DNA of 64,000 nucleotides from JAABRU01 sp041390465 (lineage in GTDB: Bacteria; Desulfobacterota; Desulfobacteria; Desulfobacterales; Desulfococcaceae), in NCBI GenBank assembly GCA_041390465.1, contig JAWKPW010000008.1, forward strand, positions 23,284 to 87,283, written 5' to 3'. Both the position numbers and the translations under genes were made by a program. The notes under the pieces are model-generated. The model was not told where the DNA came from, did not search any database, and worked only from the letters and a program-made list of their open reading frames with translations. Position 1 is the first letter of the stretch. Each line of letters begins with the position of its first letter. Positions 8,350 through 17,216 of the stretch are shown here, one piece after another.

Positions 8350-9306
8350 TTATGCGGATTGGGTTTTTCCTGCCGGAGATGTGACGGTTCGGAAAACCTC
8401 ATCCAGCCGTCCCTGTTCCACAAAAAGGGATTTGATCTTTAAACCGTTTGCAGAAAGAGCGGACATCACATGATCCGCTATGAGAATATCCGGGGATTTG
8501 GGGAAAATCCGGGCGTTGAGACGGTCATCCGCATGTTCAAGAATTTTTGTGTCCTTTACACCTTCCACGCTGCGGATGCAGGAAAGAAAACGCTCCGGAT
8601 CTGTCTGCTCAAGGGTAAGGGAAACCGCGCCGTGAAGAGCGGAACGGGTTTTGAGTCCGGATGGCGTGTCATCTGCCACAATTTTTCCGTCTGCAATGAT
8701 AATGGCTCTGGTGCAGACCGCGTCCACCTCATCGAGAATATGGGTGGACAGAACAATGGCCTTTTCCGCGCTCATGTTCCGGATCATGAGCCGGACTTCA
8801 TGTTTCTGGTTGGGGTCCAGACCGTCTGTGGGTTCATCCAGAATCAGGTATTCCGGATCATGAATGATGCTCTGGGCAAAACAGACCCTTTGCTTAAATC
8901 CTTTGGAAAGGGTGCTGACGGTCTGAAATTTTACATCCCGGAGGAAGCACTTTTCAATGACCGCTTCCACCTTTTTTTTCCGATCTGCGCCGGAAAATCC
9001 CCGTATTTCGGCACAGAAATCCAGATAGCCGAAAACCGTCATATCCGGATACACGGGCGCGTTTTCCGGCAGATAGCCAATCTTCTGCCGCGCGGCAATG
9101 GGTTCTTCGCCAATGTCATGCCCCCCGATGAGCGCTGTTCCGGAACTGGGCGGAATAAAACCGGTAATCATGCGCATGCTGGTGGATTTTCCCGCACCGT
9201 TGGGGCCCAGAAAACCGAGAATCTCCCCTTTCTGCACGGCAAAGGAGACATTGTCCACAGCCTTTTTGTCCCCGAAAAATTTCGTGAGATTCCTGACCTC
9301 AATCAT
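8350..9306 (-). CDS. ABC transporter ATP-binding protein, GldA type
   Basis: A 318-residue ATPase with Walker A GPNGAGKST (about 34-42), Q-loop, signature LSKGFKQR (about 136-143), Walker B YLILDEPTDGLDP and H-loop STHILDE. A C-terminal extension of about 90 residues follows the nucleotide-binding domain, as in GldA and NatA-like proteins. It is the first gene of the four-gene minus-strand operon (ATPase, permease, GldG-like, DUF4340) and energises the exporter at the inner face of the membrane. The gap to the permease is 52 bp. Confidence 0.9.
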   Translation of the reverse strand: MIEVRNLTKFFGDKKAVDNVSFAVQKGEILGFLGPNGAGKSTSMRMITGFIPPSSGTALIGGHDIGEEPIAARQKIGYLPENAPVYPDMTVFGYLDFCAEIRGFSGADRKKKVEAVIEKCFLRDVKFQTVSTLSKGFKQRVCFAQSIIHDPEYLILDEPTDGLDPNQKHEVRLMIRNMSAEKAIVLSTHILDEVDAVCTRAIIIADGKIVADDTPSGLKTRSALHGAVSLTLEQTDPERFLSCIRSVEGVKDTKILEHADDRLNARIFPKSPDILIADHVMSALSANGLKIKSLFVEQGRLDEVFRTVTSPAGKTQSA

Positions 9307-9681
9307 TGTAAATCCAACCTCTCATTATAATTGATAAAATATGATAAAACTCATCCATGCGGATATGTCCGCATACAAAAAAAATCTGTCAAAAAATGAT
9401 TATGCTTTCCATTTTGTCAAGGGGGAGAGAGCCTGTTCCGCGTCTGAACAGCAGCGGATGAACCGGTCCCCAAATATTTTTGCGGAGTCACCTTATTTGT
9501 CTGAAAAGATGAATTCTGTGATTCAAAGAGGTTGGTGGTTTCCGCGTTTGCAGGCAACCGGGGTTTGCACATCTCCGGGGTGTATCAATACTTGACACAT
9601 TGAACAATTTCAGATATGGAAACCGGGCATTGGAAAGGGATTCACAAAATTCACCACTATAACTCCAGGAGGTAAAGAAGC
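9307..9681. other. Intergenic region between divergent operons
   Basis: No gene is seen. A TATAAT on the minus strand (9324-9329) could be the -10 of the gld-type operon, but no convincing -35 was found. A dyad ATGCGGA-TATG-TCCGCAT lies at 9357-9374 and could be an operator; a similar dyad is at 32772-32792. The 3' part leads to the ribosome-binding site AGGAGGT of the next gene. Confidence 0.4.
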
Positions 9682-10017
9682 ATGGCAGATTTTTACATCA
9701 ATGTATTTGTGGATGAGGAAAGAACCAAGAAACTGCAGGAACTCGGGCTGGCCGAAAATATCAAAGATATTGACGGAAAAAAAGGCTTTCAGGTCGGAAT
9801 GACCGCAAAGGATCAGAAAAAACTGGTAAAAGGCTTTCCCGGACTGACGTTTGATGCATCCAATGCCTGTGTGCTTCCCGCAGATGGAGACAAAACGCTT
9901 TTTGACATCGTCTGCAATCTGAAATCTGTGGATGTCATGAAGTTTGCCATCACCAAACTCTACAATCCCCTGAAAGGGAAGGATGTGTTTGGAAGAGGCA
10001 CGGGCGGCGGACGCTAA
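9682..10017 (+). CDS. Unknown 111-residue cytoplasmic protein
   Basis: The family is not recognised. It has a strong ribosome-binding site (CCAGGAGGTAAAGAAGC then ATG) and ends in an efficient terminator, so it is a free-standing gene. The sequence is soluble and mixed alpha/beta, with a Lys/Asp-rich first half (KDIDGKKGFQVGMTAKDQKKLVKGFPG) and a glycine-rich C terminus (FGRGTGGGR). There is no signal peptide or membrane segment. The only cysteines are in ASNACVLPAD and FDIVCNL. No function is proposed. Confidence 0.75.
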   Translation: MADFYINVFVDEERTKKLQELGLAENIKDIDGKKGFQVGMTAKDQKKLVKGFPGLTFDASNACVLPADGDKTLFDIVCNLKSVDVMKFAITKLYNPLKGKDVFGRGTGGGR

Positions 10018-10091
10018 GAACAGGGTTCTGGCTGTTTTTCGGATCTGGCAATTCTCTGCATAATTCCTGCGGCCGGACGGAAAAAAAGAAA

Positions 10092-10127
10092 GGGAGCGAA
10101 ATTCTCATATTCGCTCCCTTATTATTT
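10092..10127 (+). terminator. Intrinsic terminator
   Basis: GGGAGCGAA and TTCGCTCCC form a perfect 9-bp stem (10092-10119 with its loop) followed by TTATTATTTTT. It ends the 9682 gene and isolates it from the TetR promoter immediately downstream. Confidence 0.85.
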
Positions 10128-10132
10128 TTGTG

Positions 10133-10160
10133 TTGACAAAAATATACCGACTGGTATATT
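10133..10160 (+). promoter_or_regulatory. Promoter with embedded TetR-type operator
   Basis: TTGACA (10133-10138) and TATATT (10155-10160) are spaced by 16 bp. The 20-bp perfect dyad AATATACC-GACT-GGTATATT (10141-10160) fills the spacer and the -10 box, the classical position for steric repression by a TetR dimer. Transcription would start about 7-9 nt after the -10, essentially at the ATG at 10169, so the message is probably leaderless. Autorepression is inferred. Confidence 0.75.
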
Positions 10161-10168
10161 TGCTTCCC

Positions 10169-10783
10169 ATGAAAGATCAGACACCCATCAGCAAATCTGA
10201 GCAGACCCGGCAGTTCATCATTGAAAAGTCTGCCCCGATTTTCAACAAAAAGGGTTATGCCGGAACCTCCCTGTCCGATATTACTGCTGCCACCGGTCTG
10301 ACCAAAGGCAGCATCTACGGGAATTTCAGAAATAAGGATGAAGTTGCGGTCTGTGCGTTTGAGCATAATGTGGCCTTCATCCGCAAATACCTGCGCGGGG
10401 AAATGGAAGGGCAGAAGCGTCATTCAGACAAACTGCTGGTTTATCCCAGGGCCTTCCGCAGGATGTACAAAGAAATGCTGTCCAAAGGCGGATGTCCGAT
10501 CCTGAACACGGTCACGGAAGCCGATGACACGCATCCGGTTTTGCACCGGCTCGCGGTGGAGACCATACAGTCATGGAAAAAGGGCATTATTTCTCTTGTG
10601 GAAAGCGGCAAGCAGGCCGGAAGCATAAAATCCGGCACAGATGCGCAGGCAGTCGCGGAAATCATGATTTCCCTGCTGGAAGGCGGAACCCTGATGGCCA
10701 AAGCCACAGGAGAGGAAAGTTATCTGCTCAACGCGATTGATCATACAGAACATCTGATTGAAAGCATCACGTTTCGCGGATGA
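10169..10783 (+). CDS. TetR/AcrR family transcriptional regulator
   Basis: A 204-residue protein with an N-terminal TetR helix-turn-helix at about 12-58 (TRQFIIEKSAPIFNKKGYAGTS, then DITAATGLTKGSIYGNFRNKDEV) and an all-helical C-terminal ligand-binding domain (TetR_C of the YcdC/AcuR-like kind, with WKKGIISLVESGKQAGSIK). I choose ATG 10169, because the upstream in-frame GTG at 10130 lies inside the promoter and operator. There is no Shine-Dalgarno sequence, consistent with a leaderless transcript. The 20-bp dyad overlapping the -10 box is its likely own operator. The regulated partner may be the thioesterase at 10931, but that is only proximity. Confidence 0.88.
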   Translation: MKDQTPISKSEQTRQFIIEKSAPIFNKKGYAGTSLSDITAATGLTKGSIYGNFRNKDEVAVCAFEHNVAFIRKYLRGEMEGQKRHSDKLLVYPRAFRRMYKEMLSKGGCPILNTVTEADDTHPVLHRLAVETIQSWKKGIISLVESGKQAGSIKSGTDAQAVAEIMISLLEGGTLMAKATGEESYLLNAIDHTEHLIESITFRG

Positions 10784-10843
10784 TTTTTTTGTGCTGAACT
10801 GTATACTTGGGCGGCATGGCAAATTCCTGTATGAATTTTATAA

Positions 10844-10876
10844 AAAAACCGGATTTTTTCGAAAAATCCGGTTTTT
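10844..10876. repeat. R7 palindrome (CCGGATTTTT family)
   Basis: A perfect hairpin AAAAACCGGATTTTTTC / GAAAAATCCGGTTTTT between the TetR and thioesterase genes. The same stem occurs alone at 13667 and 16461, and inside the R1 and R2 elements at 412, 17033 and 55920. It could terminate transcription in either direction. Confidence 0.7.
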
Positions 10877-10930
10877 GAACTACTTGATTGTTCAAGGAAA
10901 ACCCATCTTTTAAGATGAAGGGAAGGCAAC

Positions 10931-11356
10931 ATGGGAATCTGGTTTGTAAAACCTGAAAAGGAAAAGGCAGCAGACATAATATCCAATACAATGGTGGCGC
11001 ATCTGGGAATTGCATTCACCGAGGTGGGCGAGGATTATATCAAAGCTTCCATGCCGGTGGATCACCGCACCCATCAGCCCATGGGGATTCTGCATGGCGG
11101 AGCCTCGGTTGCTCTGGCTGAAACTTTGGCAAGTTTTGCCGCGAACTGCTGCGTTGATATGGCAAAATATTACTGTGTGGGACTGGAAATCAATGCCAAC
11201 CATGTTCGATCCGTGCGCACCGGAAACGTCATCGGATGCGCCAGTCCTGTGCATATGGGCAGAACAACGCAGATATGGGAAGTGCGCATTCACGATGAGG
11301 AAGATCACTTAATCTGCATATCCAGAGTGACAATGGCTGTGCTGGCGCATAAATGA
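10931..11356 (+). CDS. PaaI/YdiI-type hotdog-fold acyl-CoA thioesterase
   Basis: A 141-residue single-domain hotdog protein. The signature HQPMGILHGGASVALAETLASFAAN (about 50-74) contains the conserved HGG turn and the catalytic-region Glu of the PaaI/YdiI/MenI group. The C terminus has the usual beta strands (TQIWEVRIHDEEDHLICISRVTMAVL). Such enzymes hydrolyse aromatic or medium-chain acyl-CoA esters in the cytoplasm. AAGGGAAGGCAAC precedes the ATG. The substrate cannot be read from sequence; fatty-acid or aromatic acyl-CoA would fit the decayed beta-oxidation genes nearby. Confidence 0.88.
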   Translation: MGIWFVKPEKEKAADIISNTMVAHLGIAFTEVGEDYIKASMPVDHRTHQPMGILHGGASVALAETLASFAANCCVDMAKYYCVGLEINANHVRSVRTGNVIGCASPVHMGRTTQIWEVRIHDEEDHLICISRVTMAVLAHK

Positions 11357-11440
11357 TGATTGATAAATTATGAATTATGAATTGTATATCGTTACTTAAA
11401 ACATTTAGGTTATGCTGCAATCAACCTGATATAAATTAAA

Positions 11441-11543
11441 TCAGCCACGAATGACACGAATCTGCACGAATTGAACAAACCATAATTCGTGTAAATTTGT
11501 GTAATTCGTGGCTGCACCATTAAATCTTATTAGTAATGGTATA
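11441..11543. repeat. R4 dispersed repeat
   Basis: A 103-bp unit, TCAGCCACGAATGACACGAA through TAATGGTATA. It is strongly matched by 57981-58082 and partly by 3815-3872 and 39326-39356. The halves CACGAATTG... and ...GTGTAATTCGTGGCTG are inverted relative to each other. It is non-coding and lies in the leader region of the following gene. Confidence 0.7.
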
Positions 11544-11621
11544 ACTGTATGGATTATCAAAAAAATTCACAATTTACAGTTTGATATTAACAATTAACCA
11601 TTTAACATCAAAGGAAAACAC

Positions 11622-12680
11622 ATGGCTGACGTCTATCAGAAACTGGCAAAGCATCTGGACAATCTTCCCGCAGGATTTCCGCCTACGGAAAGCGGTGTGG
11701 AACTGCGGATACTCAAACGGCTTTTTACTCCGGAAGAGGCGGAAATCGCATCCGGTCTGATGATGCTTCCGGAACCTGCCGGGGCCATTGCCGCGCGGCT
11801 GGGCAAAGAGGAAAAAGAACTGGCTCCCATGCTGGAAAGCATGTCCAAAAAAGGACTGATTTTCCGGCATACCAAAGATGGCGTGACCACTTACATGGCT
11901 GCGCAGTTTGTGGTGGGAATCTGGGAATATCATCTCAATGATCTGGACAAAGATCTGATCCGGGATGTGAATGAATATCTGCCCATTCTGATGAAAGAAC
12001 GGGTGCTGAAGCAGAAAACCAAACAGTTGCGGGTGGTTCCGGTTTCCAAAAGCCTGAAAGCCGAAATGAACATCATGCCCTATGATGTGGCTGAGGAAAT
12101 CATCAGAAAACAGAAAAAGATTCTGGTCGCGCCCTGCATCTGCCGCAGAGAGCATGAAATGGTGGGCAAAGGCTGCGGCAAGCCCATGGAAACCTGTCTG
12201 GTTTTCGGGATCGGCGCACAGTTTTATCAGGAGAACGGGCTGGGACGTTATATTTCGCAGGATGAGGCGCTGAATGTGCTGAAAACCGGGCTGGAAGCCG
12301 GGCTGGTGCTGCAGCCGGGAAATGCCCAGAAACCCGCGAATATCTGCCTGTGCTGCGGGTGCTGCTGTCAGGTGCTGAAAAACCTGAAAAAATTTGACAG
12401 TCCTGCCAAAGCCATCAATTCCAATTATTATGCAGTGGTGGATGCGGAAAACTGCACAGCTTGCGAAACCTGTGCGGAACGGTGTCAGATGGATGCCATT
12501 ACCGTGGAGGATGTGGCCAAAGTCAATGTGGATCGCTGCATCGGCTGCGGTCTGTGTGTCACGCACTGCCCGACTGATGCCATTTCCCTGCATCAGAAGG
12601 AAACCCAGGAACAGTACATACCGCCCAAGAATCTGTTTGAAACCTATATGACCATGGCACAGGAAAGAGGACTAATTTAA
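11622..12680 (+). CDS. HTH-linked 4Fe-4S ferredoxin-type protein
   Basis: A 352-residue protein. Residues 1-100 look like a winged helix (RILKRLFTPEEAEIASGL, then AIAARLGKEEKELAPMLESMSKKGLIFR). The middle has two cysteine clusters (CICRREHEMVGKGCGKPMETC near 168-188 and CLCCGCCC near 245). The C terminus has two consecutive 4Fe-4S motifs, CTACETCAERC and CIGCGLCVTHCP. This architecture is common in sulfate reducers; it is probably a cytoplasmic electron carrier or redox sensor, but the exact role is unknown. The ATG follows AAAGGAAAACAC. It is immediately followed (0 bp) by the decayed hydrolase gene, so it headed an operon with the three broken genes. Confidence 0.82.
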   Translation: MADVYQKLAKHLDNLPAGFPPTESGVELRILKRLFTPEEAEIASGLMMLPEPAGAIAARLGKEEKELAPMLESMSKKGLIFRHTKDGVTTYMAAQFVVGIWEYHLNDLDKDLIRDVNEYLPILMKERVLKQKTKQLRVVPVSKSLKAEMNIMPYDVAEEIIRKQKKILVAPCICRREHEMVGKGCGKPMETCLVFGIGAQFYQENGLGRYISQDEALNVLKTGLEAGLVLQPGNAQKPANICLCCGCCCQVLKNLKKFDSPAKAINSNYYAVVDAENCTACETCAERCQMDAITVEDVAKVNVDRCIGCGLCVTHCPTDAISLHQKETQEQYIPPKNLFETYMTMAQERGLI

Positions 12681-13545
12681 ATGATGAGCCTGATTTCCGT
12701 TCTGCTTCTGCTGTATGCAGTGCTTTCCATTGCTTTCACTTATATGGTTCACCGCCTGCCCCGGAGACCGGTCAAAGAAAAACCGGACTGGGGCAGAGTG
12801 ACAGACACAAAAATTCCCTCGGTGGATGGCGGATTTCTGGAAGTATGGCGCATTGAACCTCAGGGGACCTTTCAAAGGGAATTGTGGTGCTGGCACCTGG
12901 CTGGGGCAAAACCGGGATCGCATGATCAACCGTGCCAGACTTTTCGGACAGTGGGGATACACCACTGTGATTCACAGCGCAAGGGATCACGGAAACTCAT
13001 CCCGTTTCCGCATGATGAGCGGTCTCCCGCTTTGCTGAGGAACGCAGAGGAAAGCGTTCTGCGCTGGGTCGGAGAACCGGTGATTCTGTACGGACATTCC
13101 TGGAGCAGCAGGTGCGATTATTGCGGCTTTCCGTCAGTCCCATCTGGTGAAACTGCTTTGGAGAAGGCTGTTATGCGGACATTAAACCTTCGCTTGTCAG
13201 TCTGTACAAATCTTTCAACAGATATTTTGGCATGATCTTCGGGCGCACCATTGTGTTCTGGCTGGACAAAGTGCTGTACAGCAAAGAAATGACTGCGCTG
13301 AGTCCCGGAAATCTTGCGCCGTGCATCAAGTTCAGTCATGCTGATTCACGGGGAAAAGGATGAAACCTTTCCTCCGGAGTTTGCCCAAAAAAGCTGGCGG
13401 AGATTTCCGGGCCAGAGTGCGGAAATATGGATAGCCAAAGGCGGGGCACAGTGACAACTCTTTTCAGACCGGATATGCTCAGGCAGTTCATGCTTTTCTG
13501 GAAAGAAAACATAGAGATTCTCTCCAGCCCAGAGGATCAAATCCA
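12681..13545 (+). pseudogene. Alpha/beta hydrolase, multiply frameshifted
   Basis: Pieces in all three frames line up as one protein: an N-terminal membrane anchor (LISVLLLLYAVLSIAFTYMV), GALNLRGPFKGNCG, RARLFGQWGYTTVIHSARDHGNSS (12895-12990), SVLRWVGEPVILYGHS (nucleophile-elbow GHS near 13095), FGRTIVFWLDKVLYSKEMTALSPGN (13235-13320) and SVMLIHGEKDETFPPEFAQKSW (13335-13395, the catalytic-Asp region). At least four frameshifts are needed. Originally it was a membrane-anchored serine hydrolase of about 280 residues. It is directly downstream of the ferredoxin gene and is the first of three decayed genes. Confidence 0.75.
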
Positions 13546-13666
13546 TTGGCCGGGACAGTGCTTAACCTGAAAGAACGCAAAATTTTCAAAGAGATTTCAG
13601 AGTGTAAGGCAAAAGTTGGCGTGAGTTCCACATAAGCTTCCCATAGCTGGTGTTTTGTCAATACAG

Positions 13667-13697
13667 AAAAACCGGATTTTCGGAAAATCCGGTTTTT
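13667..13697. repeat. R7 palindrome
   Basis: AAAAACCGGATTTTC / GAAAATCCGGTTTTT hairpin located between the decayed hydrolase and the decayed enoyl-CoA hydratase. It is the same stem as at 10844 and 16461. Confidence 0.65.
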
Positions 13698-13764
13698 AAA
13701 TACACGGAACATATCCGTTTGGATTATTTATCTGAAATCTGAATTACTCATCTCACAGGGAGAA

Positions 13765-14519
13765 AACCGCTGCAATACAGCTTATCCTTTACGAAACGGT
13801 GGAAACAGGCATCGGCCTGCTGACTCTCAACCGTCCCAAATCCTACAATGCGGTCAGTTTTTTCAGATGATGGAGGGACTGGAGCATTTCTGGCAGGAAC
13901 GGCTTTATGATCTTGACACTGTTGTGATTCTTCTGAAAGACTGGCGGCGAAAGGGATTCTGTGCGGGATTGGATATGAAGGATGCAGAAATTCGCGCCGG
14001 AAATGAGTGTGCCGGGGTCTACCGCTTTCAGGCACGGCTGGCACGTCTGAATCTGGCCATGCGCCGTGCGCCCCAGCCATTATCTGCATGGTTCTGTGCG
14101 GCTGCGGGCGAGTTCAGTTTGCCCTGTCCTCGGATATTCGCATCATCAGCCGGATGCGTTTTTCTGCGGCTTATATCAATATCGGACTCGGCGAAAACGG
14201 ATATGTCATGCAGTTATTTCTTCCCCGCATGATTGGCGGGCAAGAACATGAATTCGCCGCACCAGCGATTTCATGACAGCAGAAGGCCATGAATCTGGGA
14301 CTGGTCGGCTGCATTGCACCGAGGGGAAAAACTCATGGATACTGCAAATGGGAATACGCCTGCGCGCAAAACAGTTTGTCAAAAATCATATGGGACTGCG
14401 CCTGACCAAAGAGGCTGTGAACATGAACATTGGCGCGGGCGGGCTGGAGCAGGCACTTAACATAGAAGACCGGAACCAGACCCTGCTGTCAATTGGGCAG
14501 TATGTCAAGAAAATATAAA
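13765..14519 (+). pseudogene. Enoyl-CoA hydratase/isomerase (crotonase), frameshifted
   Basis: The crotonase framework can be followed across frames: VETGIGLLTLNRPKSYNAV (13795-13855), LKDWRRKGFCAGLDMKDAE (13935-13990, the oxyanion-hole block KAFCAGxD), a scrambled SSDIRIIS stretch near 14125, and the C-terminal RLTKEAVNMNIGAGGLEQALNIEDRNQTLL (14400-14490). At least three frameshifts separate these. Intact relatives hydrate 2-enoyl-CoA in beta-oxidation. It is the middle member of the decayed three-gene set. Confidence 0.8.
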
Positions 14520-14637
14520 TGACATAGGAGTTATGCGATTGACCGGATAAACCCTGGGGTTTTGAAAACCAGCAGGGTTTGGAGCAGTTTATTCTGATAC
14601 AGGCACTTTAATTCGCATTATTTAAAGGATAATCCAA

Positions 14638-16408
14638 TGGCTGAAAAAATTTGTCAGTATACGAAATCTGAAATTTTGCTTTGAGGTTTTTGATGCACAA
14701 TCGCTGACCGTGCGCCTTATTTCAGTCGGCATACTCAAACCTTTGATATGGTGCTGCGCCCTGAAACTGTCCCGGAATCTGCTGCATCCGATGATGAGGA
14801 AATGGATCGGAAACCGCCTGCATTTTAAGGACGAATAACGGTTCATCCGGCTGTGTCCAAAATTATGAAGAATTCGGACAGGGCGGGTGGATATCAACCG
14901 CACGGAAGAATCCAGGAGCAGATGCCGTTTCTGCTGCTTTGATGTTATGCAATGTTTTTGCCGTAGTGTTCAGCTTCTGTGTATCCGGGGCTGACAGCAG
15001 GCGCAAGCCCGGCTGATTGCTTCCTTTGGTGATGAAAATCTGAAAAACACCTATCTGGAAAAAACTGTATCCGAACATGGCAGGGAACTATGGCTTTGAC
15101 CGAACCCCAGGCAGGAAGCTCTGGGGGATATTCTCGCAACTGCGGTTCCCTGAACAAAGGCCATTATCATATCTGGCACGGCCGCAAGATATTTATTTCA
15201 ACCGGAGATCACGATGGGGTGGAAAATATTGTCCATCTCATGCTTGCCACTATCAAGAGCGCCTGCCGGGGCAAAGGGCATATCACTTTGCGGTTCCCAA
15301 AAAACGGCCTGACGGAAAACACGGACGATTCCCAATGTTTGTGCGGTTTCCCAGATTTTCACAAAATGGGATACAGGGCGCACCCATTACGGAACTCGGC
15401 ATGAGATCACGGCGACTGTCACGGCTGGCTGCTGGGGCAGGCGCATTACGGGCTGGGATATATGTTTCAGATGATGAACGAGGAAAGAATCGGGGTGGGA
15501 CTTGGTGCGGCGCGATTGCCTCTGCCGCATATTATGCCGCGCTGGAATACTGCAAAGCCCGTACCCAGGGACGGGAAATCACTGCCAAAGATCCATCCTC
15601 CCCGCAGATTCCCCTTATCCGGCACCCGGACATCCGGCGGATGCTGCTGTTTCAGCGGGCTGTGGTGGAAGGCTCTCTTTCTCTGCTTCTGCAGTGTTCC
15701 CTTTATGAAGACAGGAAAAAAACGGTTTCTGACACGGAACGGGAGAGATATGAACTGCTGCTCGACATTCTCACACCTGTGGCAAAAACCTATCCATCGG
15801 AAATGGGCATTCTTTCTGTCAGTCAGAGCATACAGTGCTTTGGAGGCTACGGATACTGTGAGGATTTTCCGGTGGAGCAGCATTTCCGGGATATGCGGAT
15901 TCATCCCATTCATGAAGGTACAACCGGCATTCAGGCAATGGATCTGCTGGGCAGAAAAGTCACCATGAAAAAAGGTGCGGCTTTCCGTGCCGTGAGTGAT
16001 GAAATCCGGGACTGCATCCGCGCAGCCCATGAATATCCGGATCTTTCCTCTTTGGCAGACCGTATGGAAAAAGCATTGGGAGATTTGGAGGAGGTCACAG
16101 TTCATCTTTTGGGAACTGCACAGAAAAAAGGGGCTGATGTTTTTCTCGCGGATGCCACCCTGTATCTGGAATTTTTCGGCATTGTGATTATTGCCTGGCA
16201 GTGGCTGCTGCAGGCCATTGCGGTTCAGAAAGCACTGAAACGCCCTCTTTCCGCGGGAGAATCTGATTTCTTCGCGGGAAAAATGTTCACAGCCCGGTAT
16301 TTTTTTGCATATGAACTGCCAAAAACAGGGGGACTTGCCCGGCGGCTCCGCGAGGACGATCCCCTGACGCTGGAAATGAATCCCGCGTTTTTCAATGAAC
16401 CGGGATGA
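14638..16408 (+). pseudogene. Acyl-CoA dehydrogenase, decayed N-terminal half
   Basis: The 3' portion (about 15450-16408) is one clean frame with acyl-CoA dehydrogenase features: RERYELLLDILTPVAKTYPSEMG, the C-terminal helical signature SQSIQCFGGYGYCEDFPVEQHFRDMRI, then HEGTTGIQAMDLLGRKV and the C-terminal extension seen in large ACADs of Deltaproteobacteria. The 5' portion holds recognisable but frame-scattered pieces: MAEKI start at 14638, then ALTEPQAGSS (15093-15125, the FAD-domain motif) and ISTGDHDG (15195). The intact protein would be near 590 residues. The clean 3' frame suggests recent decay or sequence error concentrated upstream. Confidence 0.82.
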
Positions 16409-16460
16409 CAGGGATTCAATGCCCGGAGACTGATCTGTCTGTCCTGAATCTGTGCGTTGC

Positions 16461-16493
16461 AAAAACCGGATTTTTCCAAAAAATCCGGTTTTT
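16461..16493. repeat. R7 palindrome with R1 right end at 16546-16562
   Basis: AAAAACCGGATTTTTCC / AAAAAATCCGGTTTTT stem just after the decayed acyl-CoA dehydrogenase. An isolated R1-type terminus, CAATGGCGATTCGGTAT, follows at 16546-16562, so this may be the remains of a whole R1 element. Confidence 0.6.
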
Positions 16494-16567
16494 CTGTATC
16501 CTCAGATCACAAAATCAAAATTGACAACTCTTATATTGAACAAATCAATGGCGATTCGGTATCAGAG

Positions 16568-16900
16568 AGGCGCTGGCGGAATCGGCAGTGAGCAGTCAGG
16601 TCAATACGGCTTTCATTGAACGGAACAGCGGGACAGACGGAAACAGGAACGCCCGGAAGGTTCGGAAGACCTGCTGCTTCTCAAAAGACCGGGATATTCA
16701 TGAGGCGGTCACATATTTTACCATGTACAGTTGCAATTTCTGCCGGCCCCCAGGAACTCTTCGCTGAAGGATGAATACGGAATATGGGTGAGCAGAACCC
16801 CGGCAATGGCAGCCGGACTGACTGATCATATGTGGTCACTCCGGGAATGGATCACCTGGCCGGCTGTTCAACGGGAACAGGACACAAGGCAGTGCATAAA
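16568..16900 (+). pseudogene. Transposase remnant, IS1-like C-terminal part
   Basis: One frame reads SSQVNTAFIERNSGTDGNRNARKVRK and FSKDRDIHEAVTYFTMYSCNFCRP. After a single frameshift near 16745 it continues KDEYGIWVSRTPAMAAGLTDHMWSLREWI. The RTPAMAAGLTDHxWS motif is characteristic of the C terminus of IS1-superfamily transposases found in environmental bacteria and archaea. The N-terminal half and both ends of the element are missing, so it is inert. Confidence 0.65.
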
Positions 16901-16903
16901 CAT

Positions 16904-17112
16904 GTTGAATTTTACAGAATCAAAAACTGAATTTTTTCAAAAAATTCAGTTTTTTCATTCCCTGTTTCATCCTGATAAAAACTAAATTGGTCAGGTAGTA
17001 GTACATGACCACGATGAATTTTATGGGATCAAAAACCGGATTTTTCCAAAAAATCCGGTTTGTTCATTTCCTGTTTCATCCTGATAAAAACTAAATTGGT
17101 CAGGTAGTAGGG
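16904..17112. repeat. Two R2 MITE-like units in tandem
   Basis: Two adjacent copies share the right half ATCCTGATAAAAACTAAATT and GGTCAGGTAGTAG (ending 17003 and 17112). The first has an AAACTGAATTTTTTC / AAAAAATTCAGTT stem, the second the CCGGATTTTTCC / AAAAAATCCGG stem. So the same ends carry two different core palindromes. The region 16901-17216 holds no gene. Confidence 0.65.
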
Positions 17113-17216
17113 TTATATGAAATCTGAAAATCAATTGGGCATTAAACATTCGTGAAACTTTGCGTCTTTGTGGCAGAAAAGGGAAAATTTTGTGATGAAA
17201 TCTTTTTCAGATTTCA

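Noticed and set aside
15467..16462. 331-residue minus-strand gene in the dehydrogenase region
   Set aside because: The plus strand encodes clear acyl-CoA dehydrogenase motifs in the same interval; the minus frame is a shadow.
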